Below, piece by piece: positions 56,300 to 64,000 of a DNA stretch of 64,000 bases. This DNA comes from JAGWAC01 sp038046265 (GTDB taxonomy: Archaea; Nanobdellota; Nanobdellia; SCGC-AAA011-G17; JACPIM01), in contig JBBSWN010000010.1 of assembly GCA_038046265.1 (NCBI GenBank), forward strand, positions 62,001 through 126,000, written 5' to 3'. The first letter of the stretch is position 1; every line of letters begins with the position of its first letter. The notes under the pieces are model-generated. The model saw only the letters and a list, made by a program, of their open reading frames with translations, was not told where the DNA came from and ran no database searches. The translations under genes and the position numbers were made by a program.

Positions 56300-57353
56300 G
56301 TCTTTTTGAAATTTCTTCTGCTATTGCAAAACAAGATGTAAGGCCAGGAGAATCTATACCTAATAAATGGAAGACGTTTTCTGGATTTTCTTCTATTAAA
56401 AAGTCATTTATGCTTAATTTAGATCTTATTCCAGAAAATCCTTCTTCTAGGTCTGAAATTTCAACTGCAGGGAAATAAGGCTTAATTGCTTCATAAAAAA
56501 GTAAAGCTGGAAGCTTGTCTCTTGTATAGTCTGTTTTTTCTTCTATTTTTCTTGATGATGGACCAACTAAAAGTTTATCTTCAAATGTTGGAGTTAAATG
56601 GATGCCTAAGAAAGTATCTGAAGGAACTGGGTAAACTGGTCTTGAAACTAATGCTGCTTTTTTTCCTTTTATTTCAAAATATTCTCCCCTATATGGTATA
56701 ATTTTGTGCTTTCTGCTTTTAGTTATCATTGTGTAGATTTCATCTGCAAAAAGGCCTGTTGCATTAATTACGAAATTAAAATTATCGCTGCCTCTTTCTT
56801 CTGTTTCTATTTTTACTTCATCATTTTCTTTTGATATATTTTTGATTTTGGAATTTCTTAAAATGACAACTCCTCTTTTACTGCACTCTCTTTCTAATGC
56901 ATTTACTAATTCAGCAACATCGACTATTCCAGATGTTGGCGAGAAAAGAGCTGATCTTGCCTCGATATACGGCTCCAGTTTTTTTACTTCTTCTCTTGAA
57001 AGTTTAGATAAAGGGACGTTATTATTTAAGCCATTTTCAAATAATTTTTCTAGTTCTTTTTCATCTGCTTCAGTTACTGCTACAATAAGCTTGCCATCTT
57101 TTTTATATTTTATTTTATGTCTTTCACAAAAATCATAGAGCAATTTGTTTCCTTCTATACAAAGTCTCTTTTTCAAAGAATTTCCAGGATAATATAAACC
57201 AGAGTGAACAACTCCTGAGTTTCGAGAAGATGAATGGGCAAAGAGAAAAGGCTCTTTTTCAAACAAGAAAACGTTTGTGAATAAGGATAATTCATATGCT
57301 ACTGCGCAGCCGACAATACCACCACCAATTATAGCAACTTTTTCCTCTATCAT
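56292..57353 (-). CDS. FAD-dependent oxidoreductase, DAO superfamily (LhgO-like)
   Basis: The 353-residue protein starts with the FAD motif VAIIGGGIVGCAVAYELSLF. It has SSRNSGVVHSGLYYPGNSLK and YEIKG/YRGEYFEIKG sections typical of LhgO and other D-amino-acid-oxidase-like enzymes, and a late GVSG-like EGFSGIRSKL. It oxidises a 2-hydroxy acid or amine. The link to the glycan cluster may be incidental. It is 2 nt upstream (in transcription order after) of the GT2 gene. Confidence 0.82.
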   Translation of the reverse strand: MIEEKVAIIGGGIVGCAVAYELSLFTNVFLFEKEPFLFAHSSSRNSGVVHSGLYYPGNSLKKRLCIEGNKLLYDFCERHKIKYKKDGKLIVAVTEADEKELEKLFENGLNNNVPLSKLSREEVKKLEPYIEARSALFSPTSGIVDVAELVNALERECSKRGVVILRNSKIKNISKENDEVKIETEERGSDNFNFVINATGLFADEIYTMITKSRKHKIIPYRGEYFEIKGKKAALVSRPVYPVPSDTFLGIHLTPTFEDKLLVGPSSRKIEEKTDYTRDKLPALLFYEAIKPYFPAVEISDLEEGFSGIRSKLSINDFLIEENPENVFHLLGIDSPGLTSCFAIAEEISKRLK

Positions 57354-57354
57354 G

Positions 57355-58041
57355 TTAGAAAAGATTTTTGAAAACTATCCACATATATCTTGGGCCGTGC
57401 TTTGTCATTGATATATTAGATTTACCTGAAACTCTTTTTAATTCTCTGCTAGGCACTTCAAGAATTTTGTAACCTTTTTTAATGCATTTTATGCACATTT
57501 CTGTTTCTATTTCAGTATGTTTTGAGACAAGGTTTAAATTTTTAAGAGCAATTACTTTAAAAGCCCTAAACCCGTTTTGGGTGTCCTGCATTTCTGTCTT
57601 AAAGCGCCAGTTAATTATTTGAGCGATGCACATTGAGAAAAAAACCCTTAAAAACTTGTTAAAGTCACCGTACATCTCCTCGCTTCCACCAAGAAATCTA
57701 GAACCTATGACCATATCTGCTTTGTTTTCTATAATTGGCTGGACTAAGGAAGGAATGTCAGATGCAATATGAGAGCCATCACTGTCAATAAAAACAACAA
57801 TTTCATCATCTTTTAAATAATCTATAGAAGTTCTTATGCCGTCGCCTTTTCCAAGGCCATTATCAAATATTACTTTTGCACCAAGCTGTTTTGCAATTTC
57901 AGGTGTTTTGTCCTTGTTTTTTTTAGCAACACTTACGATTATTTCATCACAAAAAGGCTTTACTTCTTTTATTGTCCTGCCTATTGTTGATTCCTCGTTA
58001 TATGCTGGGATAACAACTATTATTTTAGGTATTAAGGACAT
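57355..58041 (-). CDS. GT2 glycosyltransferase, dolichyl-phosphate sugar synthase-like
   Basis: From the ATG at 58041 the 228-residue protein starts MSLIPKIIVVIPAYNEESTI and continues with VFIDSDGSHIASDIPSLVQP, DMVIGSRFLGGSEEMYGDFN and QDTQNGFRAFKVIALKNLNL, the DPM1/DpgS signature. It lacks a membrane domain. It would transfer a sugar from a nucleotide to polyprenyl phosphate, providing donors for GT-C enzymes such as the one at 62677. An upstream TTG would add six residues. Confidence 0.87.
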   Translation of the reverse strand: MSLIPKIIVVIPAYNEESTIGRTIKEVKPFCDEIIVSVAKKNKDKTPEIAKQLGAKVIFDNGLGKGDGIRTSIDYLKDDEIVVFIDSDGSHIASDIPSLVQPIIENKADMVIGSRFLGGSEEMYGDFNKFLRVFFSMCIAQIINWRFKTEMQDTQNGFRAFKVIALKNLNLVSKHTEIETEMCIKCIKKGYKILEVPSRELKRVSGKSNISMTKHGPRYMWIVFKNLF

Positions 58042-58087
58042 ACAAACTGGGAGAAACAAGGTGTTTTTAAACTTTCTTGTGATTTAA

Positions 58088-59428
58088 TTAATAGCCACCT
58101 TTCAATAAAAAGGTTTTTCCCATGTCAAACAAGTACTTTGCTTCATGAACAGAAAACCTTTTCATGAATGAAGTAAAATAAGCTGGCCTAAGGTAAAATC
58201 TTTTTAAAAAGTATTTGTATCTTTTGTTTAACTCAGGATCTTTATTATAAAAGTAAAGCAAGCCATCCCAATTACCTTCTTTATATTCTTCATCATATTC
58301 ATCAAACAAAGGAGAGCCTGGAACTGGTGTGAAAAAAGACAACCATAAATAGTCTGGATTTATTTTCTTTGCAAGAGAGACGCTTTTTTCTAAGTCTTCC
58401 CATTCTTCACCTGGCAGACCAACAATAAAGTAGGATTTTGTTTTTAAACCAACTTTTCTTGCAACTTTAAAAGTTTCTTCAATCATGCTAATGGTGATTC
58501 CTTTTCTTACATTGTTAAGGACTTTCTGGCTTCCGCTTTCAACGCCAAAAGAAACAACTTCACAACCTGCTTCTTTCATAGCTCTTAAAGTTTCTTCAGA
58601 TATTTTTACTCTTAACTGCGAGGACCATCTTATTCCTAAATCTTTTATTGCTGCACAGATTTCTTGAACTCTGTCTTCTTCTGTTGTAAAATTGACATCA
58701 TCAAAAATAATGCTTCTTATTCCGAATTTTTCCTTAAGCATTTTTATTTCGGCAACAATGTTTTCAGTGCTTCTATATCTAGTTCTTCTTTGAAATGTTG
58801 TGTAGTCTGCACAAAATGTACAAGTAAAAGGACAGCCTCTTGATGAATTTATTTGGGTTGTTAATTCACCTGGCTTGCAAACAAAACCAAACTGAACTGT
58901 GCCTGCATATTTTTTTAAGTTTATTAAATGCCTTGCAGGGAAAGGAAAATTGTCTAAGTTCTCTTCAAGTTCACGAGGCTTGTTTTTATGTATGCCATTT
59001 TCATCTTTATATGCAAGGCCATCAATTTTACTTTGTTCTTTGCCCTGGCAATATTCCAGGAATGTCCATTCAGATTCACCGAAGCATGCTGCTTCACATT
59101 TTAATTCTTCAATTGTTCTTTCTGGAAATGCGCTTGCATGAGGACCGCCTGCAATTACTTTTGCATTGTGATCATGAGCAAATTTTGTCAAGTAAATAGC
59201 TCTTTTTATACAAGGACTTACCACGCCCAAGCCTACAATATCTGGCTTGAATTGCTTTACTGCGTCTTCAAAAATGTCACCACATAATTCATCAACTATT
59301 TTGACTTCAAAATTATTAGCTTCCAGCATGCTGGCTACATATAAAAGACCAATAGGCTGATGCCTGCCGCCCACTGCTTTCATATTACCCATGACGTCAT
59401 TATCGACGCGAACCAGCAAAATTTTCAT
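58088..59428 (-). CDS. B12-binding domain radical SAM protein
   Basis: The 446-residue protein has the cobalamin-binding-like N-terminal half (HQPIGLLYVASMLEANNFEV, VIAGGPHASAFPERTIEELK), the radical SAM motif CPFTCTFC (C199, C203, C206), and a class B-type tail (ESGSQKVLNNVRKGIT, YFIVGLPGEEWEDLEKSVSL). It may methylate or rearrange a lipid or sugar carbon. Its ATG overlaps the stop of the upstream SDR gene by 1 nt (TAATG). It is a second member of the family seen at 36889. Confidence 0.88.
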   Translation of the reverse strand: MKILLVRVDNDVMGNMKAVGGRHQPIGLLYVASMLEANNFEVKIVDELCGDIFEDAVKQFKPDIVGLGVVSPCIKRAIYLTKFAHDHNAKVIAGGPHASAFPERTIEELKCEAACFGESEWTFLEYCQGKEQSKIDGLAYKDENGIHKNKPRELEENLDNFPFPARHLINLKKYAGTVQFGFVCKPGELTTQINSSRGCPFTCTFCADYTTFQRRTRYRSTENIVAEIKMLKEKFGIRSIIFDDVNFTTEEDRVQEICAAIKDLGIRWSSQLRVKISEETLRAMKEAGCEVVSFGVESGSQKVLNNVRKGITISMIEETFKVARKVGLKTKSYFIVGLPGEEWEDLEKSVSLAKKINPDYLWLSFFTPVPGSPLFDEYDEEYKEGNWDGLLYFYNKDPELNKRYKYFLKRFYLRPAYFTSFMKRFSVHEAKYLFDMGKTFLLKGGY

Positions 59429-60315
59429 TAGTTTTTTACCTCTTTAATCCAAAGCTTTAATCCTGTATCAAAATCAAGTGGTTTAAAGTTTAAATCTTTT
59501 TCTGCGGGGCCAATGTCCAAGGCTCTTTGCTTTTGAGTCATGCTTAAATATTGTTCATGTGTCATCAGCCAATGCATGCCTAGAGCTTCATTTACCTTAA
59601 TTATGAATTTAAACGGCCAGGCAGGCACTTTGATGTATTTTTTACTGCCTGGAGTTAATCGGCCTATTTTTTTCATATATTCTTTTATAGTTAATTTGGT
59701 TGCTCCACCAATATAATAAGTTTTGTTTAAGGCTATTTTAGATTCAAGAACTTTCATTATTATAGAAATTATGTCATCTATATAAACTGGGCGTATTTCA
59801 GCATCTCCTATAACTGGGATAATTGAGTGCTTTCTTAACAAATTATATGTCATTGTCAAACCTTTGTCTCCTTTTCCGTAAATCATGGCGGGCCTTATTA
59901 TTACAAAAGGGATTTTGCTGTTTTTAACTATTATTTCACTTTGGAGCTTGCTGTTTCCGTAAATTCCCAGTTCTTTAAATGTTGCATTAACAGAACTAAA
60001 GTGAATAATTTTCTTTACAGAATTTAACTGGCATGCTTCAATCAAATTTTTAGTTCCAAGGACGTTTACAGAGTAATTTGTATTTTTATTTATTGACTGG
60101 ACTGCTGCTGCAAGATGAACAACATAGTCAATATTTTTTGCTGCGTCTATTAAACTGTTTTTGTCAAGCAAATTTCCGTGAACAAGTTCGACATTTTCCT
60201 TAAATTCAGGCTTAGTTTTTGAGAACAAGCAACGAACTTTGTATTTTTTTACAGCTTCTTTAACAAAATGCTTTCCTATGAAACCTGTAGAACCTGTTAT
60301 TAAAATATTTTTCAT
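59428..60315 (-). CDS. NAD-dependent epimerase/dehydratase (SDR)
   Basis: The 295-residue extended SDR starts KNILITGSTGFIGKHFVKEA, has VVHLAAAVQSINKNTNYSVN, SSVNATFKELGIYGNSKLQSE (the Y..K pair as YGNSK) and a C-terminal substrate region. It could act on a nucleotide-sugar or on a lipid-linked hydroxy group. The radical SAM gene overlaps its stop, and a further radical SAM gene precedes it by 6 nt, so it belongs to a radical SAM operon. Confidence 0.8.
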   Translation of the reverse strand: MKNILITGSTGFIGKHFVKEAVKKYKVRCLFSKTKPEFKENVELVHGNLLDKNSLIDAAKNIDYVVHLAAAVQSINKNTNYSVNVLGTKNLIEACQLNSVKKIIHFSSVNATFKELGIYGNSKLQSEIIVKNSKIPFVIIRPAMIYGKGDKGLTMTYNLLRKHSIIPVIGDAEIRPVYIDDIISIIMKVLESKIALNKTYYIGGATKLTIKEYMKKIGRLTPGSKKYIKVPAWPFKFIIKVNEALGMHWLMTHEQYLSMTQKQRALDIGPAEKDLNFKPLDFDTGLKLWIKEVKN

Positions 60316-60321
60316 AGCAAA

Positions 60322-61446
60322 TTATTTTTTGTAAAGAGGATGGAATAACAAATTAATTTCAGTCTGGTTGTTCCAGAAACAAGCTCTGCACTCTCGAACT
60401 TTTTCCCTGTCGTTTTTAATTTCATTTGAGTACCAGTATTCTTTAAGAGGTGTCTTGCGAATATTAGGACCTTTGTCTACTTCACCTTCCATTCTAGGGA
60501 AACATGGATAAATGTCACCATAAGCACCTATACATAATGTTGCGTAGCCAGCATAGCAAGAAAATGGAAGTTTTTTATGGGCAAATGCATCTTTAAAAAG
60601 TTTAAGATACGCCAAAGAGTTTTCAATAGCTTTTGACTTTTGTCTGATATTAATTAATTGGTCTACTGCTCTGTTTAATTTTTCTATTTTTTCTTCATCA
60701 ATTTTAAATTCTGAGCTGTTTTCCTTTCCTGTGCTAAACAAGCCAATGTCATGGAACGGCATGAAACTAATATGATCAACACCTTTTTTCTTAAGAATAG
60801 TAACTAAATCAATTAATTGATCAACATTATAATTGCTTACTACATTAACTACGACAATTTTTATTCTGCTTTTCAATTCTTTTCTTAATTCAACTATGTT
60901 ATCTATTGCTTGCAATACTTTTTCGTAAGAGCCATTGCCACGGATAGCATCATGTGTTTCTGGCAAAGCGCCATCTACAGAAAAGCCAATGGCATCTAAA
61001 CCAGACTCTACAACTTTTCTTGCGATTTGCTTGGAAGCAATTATTGTGCCATTAGAAGACATATGAGTGACCATTCCTTTTTGCTTTGTATATTTAATTA
61101 AGTCAAGCATGTCCGGCCTTAAAATCGGTTCACCGCCTGTAAAACCAATTCCTGCTGTACCTATTTCTGCAAAATCATCAATTAAATTGTACATTTCTTC
61201 TGTTGAAAGCTCTTTTTTGTCATGCTGCTTGTCATATTCACCAGGACCTTTCCAAAGAAAACACATAGGGCATCTTAGATTGCATTTATAGGTAACAACT
61301 ATTGAACCATGGAACGGGCCAGCATAGGATTTTCGTCTTGCACGGGAAAGAATTAGGCCACTGTATTGAAGCCCTCTTTTTGGACCAATAAGGACGTCAC
61401 CTTCTACAGTTTTCTTTAATAAGTAGGATAAGTAGAGATCTCTCAT
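60322..61446 (-). CDS. Radical SAM/SPASM protein
   Basis: The 374-residue protein has the cluster motif CNLRCPMC (C55, C59, C62), GFTGGEPILRPDMLDLIKYT and AIGFSVDGALPETHD. Late cysteines CYAGYATLC, IYPCFP and CRACFW indicate SPASM-type auxiliary clusters. Comparable proteins modify peptides, lipids or sugars. It is the first gene of a three-gene minus-strand operon with the SDR and B12-radical SAM genes. Confidence 0.88.
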   Translation of the reverse strand: MRDLYLSYLLKKTVEGDVLIGPKRGLQYSGLILSRARRKSYAGPFHGSIVVTYKCNLRCPMCFLWKGPGEYDKQHDKKELSTEEMYNLIDDFAEIGTAGIGFTGGEPILRPDMLDLIKYTKQKGMVTHMSSNGTIIASKQIARKVVESGLDAIGFSVDGALPETHDAIRGNGSYEKVLQAIDNIVELRKELKSRIKIVVVNVVSNYNVDQLIDLVTILKKKGVDHISFMPFHDIGLFSTGKENSSEFKIDEEKIEKLNRAVDQLINIRQKSKAIENSLAYLKLFKDAFAHKKLPFSCYAGYATLCIGAYGDIYPCFPRMEGEVDKGPNIRKTPLKEYWYSNEIKNDREKVRECRACFWNNQTEINLLFHPLYKK

Positions 61447-61580
61447 TTTAGCCTTAATTTTGCTAGATTCTTTTTAAATTTTTCGCAAGAGCTGTTTATT
61501 TATATATGGTAGTAAATATAATTTTTAAGGAAGAAGTGTTTCAGGGTTTCGATAGGTATTTATATTAAATCTATTCACTT

Positions 61581-62657
61581 ATGAATCCTAAAATGAAACC
61601 TCTTTACTGCATTTCGAAAAAATTATTGATGTCGAATTATAAAAGGCTAGATAGTCCTTGCAAGATTACATTTGCAATTACATATGCCTGTACATTTCTC
61701 TGCAAAACATGCAACATAGGAAAGAATTATTTAGCAAACCCAAGACAAACCAGAGAGGGAGAATTAAGTTATGAGGAAATTGGAGCAATTTTTAGGAAGG
61801 CAAGACCATCATGGCTTCAGATAACTGGAGGAGAGCCTTTTATGAGAAATGTTTACCAGATTTTAAAGTCAATTACAGAAAACAATGATGAACTTTATGT
61901 TGCTCATACAACAACAAATGGAATAGATACAAAAAATATTGTTGAGCAGGTAAAAAAAATTCTTGGTTTAAAAATTCCGCGTTTTGTTGTTTCTATAAGC
62001 GTGGATGGTTTTGAGGAATTTCACAATGAAGTTAGAGGGATAAAAGGTTCTTTTGACAAGTGCCTGGCAACTTTTTTTGAATTAAAAAAACTTGAGAACA
62101 GGCATTTTAATGTTTTTATAAGCTATACATCTTCTCCTTTTAACATGGGCAGAATAGAGACATTTATACAAGAGATGGGGAAGAAATATGGAATAGAACC
62201 AAAGTACATACACATGAATTTATACCACACATCAAGCCATTATTTTAAAAATACAGAGCAGCAGAAGACAGAAGATTATAACAAAAATGTGCTTAATGAA
62301 ATAAGAGCTTACAGGAGACTTAAAAAAGGAAATGACTGGAAGGTTAGTTTTTTTGAGAACAGGTATTCCAAGTTTGTTGAGAAATTTGTTGAAACTGGGA
62401 AGTCTCCTCTGCCGTGCAAGGCATTAAATTCTTCCTGTTTCATGGATCCTTATGGAAATGTTTTTCCCTGCCTGGTGTGGACAAAGAAATTAGGGAATAT
62501 AAGAGAATTTGATTTAGATCTGAAGAAATTATGGCAAGACCCTAATGTTGTAAAAATGCAGGAAGATGCAGAAGCTTTAAGATGCCCAAACTGCTGGACT
62601 CCCTGCGAAGCTTATCAGACAATTGCAGGCAACATAGGGAAAAGCTTGATAAAGTAA
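61581..62657 (+). CDS. Radical SAM/SPASM protein
   Basis: The 358-residue protein has CTFLCKTC (C37, C41, C44), LQITGGEPFMRNVYQILKSI and SVDGFEEFHNEVRG, with auxiliary-cluster cysteines in PCKALNSSCFMD, NVFPCLVW and CPNCWTPCEAY. It is divergent from the radical SAM operon at 60322 and 20 nt before the GT-C gene, with which it may be co-transcribed. Five radical SAM proteins in 26 kb is unusual for a glycan region. Confidence 0.88.
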   Translation: MNPKMKPLYCISKKLLMSNYKRLDSPCKITFAITYACTFLCKTCNIGKNYLANPRQTREGELSYEEIGAIFRKARPSWLQITGGEPFMRNVYQILKSITENNDELYVAHTTTNGIDTKNIVEQVKKILGLKIPRFVVSISVDGFEEFHNEVRGIKGSFDKCLATFFELKKLENRHFNVFISYTSSPFNMGRIETFIQEMGKKYGIEPKYIHMNLYHTSSHYFKNTEQQKTEDYNKNVLNEIRAYRRLKKGNDWKVSFFENRYSKFVEKFVETGKSPLPCKALNSSCFMDPYGNVFPCLVWTKKLGNIREFDLDLKKLWQDPNVVKMQEDAEALRCPNCWTPCEAYQTIAGNIGKSLIK

Positions 62658-62676
62658 TTTTAGAATTTTAAGCAAC

Positions 62677-64000
62677 ATGATAGAGAAAATAAGGAATTAT
62701 TTGCTTTTAAATCCACTTGCAATAGACTTAATTTTATTAGCTATTATAACTATTTTTTTAGGATTTCTTGGTGGAATTCCTCTTGGAATGCAGGATTCAA
62801 TTTTAGGACCTGCACTTAATGCTGCCAAAAGATTTGGGAATCCAAGATATTTTGCTTCACCTGGTTTTGTTATTTATATTTTTATGATTGCTTATAGTTT
62901 TTTGTTTATTTTTCTTTATTTAATAGGAAAAGTTAATAGTGCCAATGAGTTTAGAAATTTATTTGAAACTGATGTTATTTTTGATAATGTTGCTTTTCAT
63001 TTATTAGGATATTTAATTATTATTTTGTTTTCTATAATTGGGGTGGTTTTTACTTACTTAATTGCTTATAAATTAACTAGAAAAAGAAGTATTTCATTTT
63101 TAGCTGGCCTGTTTTTAGCAACTTCTTTATTATGGGTTACAAATTCACATCTTTTAACTGTGAATATTCCTTATGCAGCTATTGTTACAGGAACAATATT
63201 TCTTGTTTTAAAATTTGTAAAAGAAAAAGAACTAAATAAGAAGCATTTAATTATTTTAGGGATAGCCCTAGGAGTTTCCTGCTCAACAAAATATAACGGG
63301 TTTTTAGTTTCTTCTATTATATTTGCCCCGATGATATATTCTTATTGGGGAAAATTCAAACTTTTATTGAAGCATATTTTAATAATTGGGCTAACAGCTA
63401 CTTTTGTATTTGTTGTTTTTAATCCATATATATTTCTTGATTATGAGACATTTAAAGGGTATAATGAGATACAGAAAAACTCTTTGTCAAAAGGCTGGTA
63501 TGGTTTTGAGAGCGAGACAAGGTATACTTTTAAGGAACATATAACACAGTCACTTTATTTTGGGTATGGGCTTTTTCCTTTAATTTTGGCTTTAATCGGT
63601 GTTTTGTATGTTATAATAAGCAAGGAAATTAATATTACAGCAAAAATTACAATAATAGTTTTTCCCCTGATTTTTTATTTTGTCATGGGATTGTCAAAAT
63701 CTCTTTTATACAGATATATGCTTCCAGTTTTTCCTTTACTGGCAGTATTTTCTGGACTAGGAGTTTATTTTTTATATTTGAATTTAACTAAGTTAGCAAA
63801 TAATTCTGACAGTAAAAAATTCATAGTTTTATTTCTTTTAGTAATCAGCATTGTTTCTTTGTATCCAAATATAAGAGATTCTGTCAAGCATGATTTACTT
63901 TTAAGAGAAACAGATACAAGAACTGATTTATTAGATATTTTAAATCAAGCTGGGCTAAATGATGTCAAATTAAATATTTACTATGGGAGATATTTAAGCG
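62677..64000 (+). CDS. Partial GT-C family membrane glycosyltransferase
   Basis: The frame opens at the ATG 62677 and runs off the right edge after 441 codons without a stop. It starts MIEKIRNYLLLNPLAIDLIL and has at least eight hydrophobic helices, a first external loop IPLGMQDSILGPALNAAKRF carrying an acidic residue, and the GVSCSTKYNGFLVS segment that resembles GT39/ArnT-type enzymes. These transfer sugars from polyprenyl-phosphate donors to lipids or proteins on the outer face. It may use the donor made by the DPM1-like enzyme at 57355. Confidence 0.72.
   Translation, partial: MIEKIRNYLLLNPLAIDLILLAIITIFLGFLGGIPLGMQDSILGPALNAAKRFGNPRYFASPGFVIYIFMIAYSFLFIFLYLIGKVNSANEFRNLFETDVIFDNVAFHLLGYLIIILFSIIGVVFTYLIAYKLTRKRSISFLAGLFLATSLLWVTNSHLLTVNIPYAAIVTGTIFLVLKFVKEKELNKKHLIILGIALGVSCSTKYNGFLVSSIIFAPMIYSYWGKFKLLLKHILIIGLTATFVFVVFNPYIFLDYETFKGYNEIQKNSLSKGWYGFESETRYTFKEHITQSLYFGYGLFPLILALIGVLYVIISKEINITAKITIIVFPLIFYFVMGLSKSLLYRYMLPVFPLLAVFSGLGVYFLYLNLTKLANNSDSKKFIVLFLLVISIVSLYPNIRDSVKHDLLLRETDTRTDLLDILNQAGLNDVKLNIYYGRYLS

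Noticed and set aside
61506..61568. A 20-residue plus-strand frame (MVVNIIFKEEVF...) in the gap before the 61581 gene
   Set aside because: Too short, no clear ribosome-binding site, and it lies in a divergent promoter region.

Overview
This is a strongly AT-rich archaeal chromosome segment, packed with short or overlapping intergenic junctions. The archaeal assignment rests on an archaeal-type GluRS, an archaeal-order ribosomal protein supercluster (L3, L4, L23, L2, S19, L22, S3, L29, SUI1, Rpp29, S17, L14, L24, S4e, L5, S14, S8, L6, L32e, L19e, L18, S5, L30, L15, SecY), prefoldin alpha, a SEC59-like kinase, an archaeosortase and TATA boxes placed about 26 nt before ATG codons (leaderless promoters). 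Loss of adk and cmk from their usual places in the ribosomal cluster, the archaeosortase and the overall compactness suggest a DPANN archaeon of the Pacearchaeota/Woesearchaeota type. That lineage call is inference. No rRNA, tRNA, CRISPR or transposase gene was seen, and no gene-free stretch exceeds about 160 bases.

Layout. 1-5.5 kb: the start of a possible NIP7-like gene, a RelE-type toxin with its antitoxin, gltX, and a membrane/lipid-carrier group (two DedA proteins, SEC59-like kinase, PAP2 phosphatase, archaeosortase), followed by an autoregulated-looking ribbon-helix-helix gene. 6.2-9.3 kb: coiled-coil protein and the L1-L10-L12 stalk operon. 9.4-14.2 kb: assorted genes (ATP-cone, CcdA plus His-rich exported partner, PrmC-like methyltransferase, NAD kinase, Sfm1-like SPOUT methyltransferase). 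14.3-29.8 kb: prefoldin alpha and the ribosomal/SecY cluster on the minus strand. It contains an L34e-L14e fusion and an unknown 105-residue gene wedged between L23 and L2. 29.9-64 kb: a surface-glycan region with sugar-nucleotide enzymes (RmlD-like, an intein-split RmlB-like dehydratase, epimerases, DegT aminotransferase, WbuC cupin), many glycosyltransferases (GT2, GT4, GT9-GT2 fusion, GT-C), a flippase, asparagine synthetase and five radical SAM proteins, interrupted by a VapBC module and an EamA transporter.

Two observations stand out. First, a 368-residue intein with LAGLIDADG motifs splits the catalytic Ser-Thr-Asp-Glu motif of the RmlB-like dehydratase. Second, a family of short palindromic elements (core stem CTTTT-NNN-AAAAG, flanked by GGTGAAG/CGTTAACG and GGGTT-like sequence) sits directly before the start codons of L1, L10, L15, S5, prefoldin, an ATP-cone gene and glycosyltransferases. 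In several cases it separates a good Shine-Dalgarno sequence from its start codon. The same 12-mer core also occurs inside the coding tails of L22 and S3.

How the genes fit together: the left and middle parts are translation and secretion housekeeping. The right part would make nucleotide-activated deoxy/amino sugars, assemble them on a polyprenyl carrier, flip them and attach them to envelope proteins or lipids. The kinase/phosphatase/archaeosortase group at the left could supply carrier recycling and protein anchoring.
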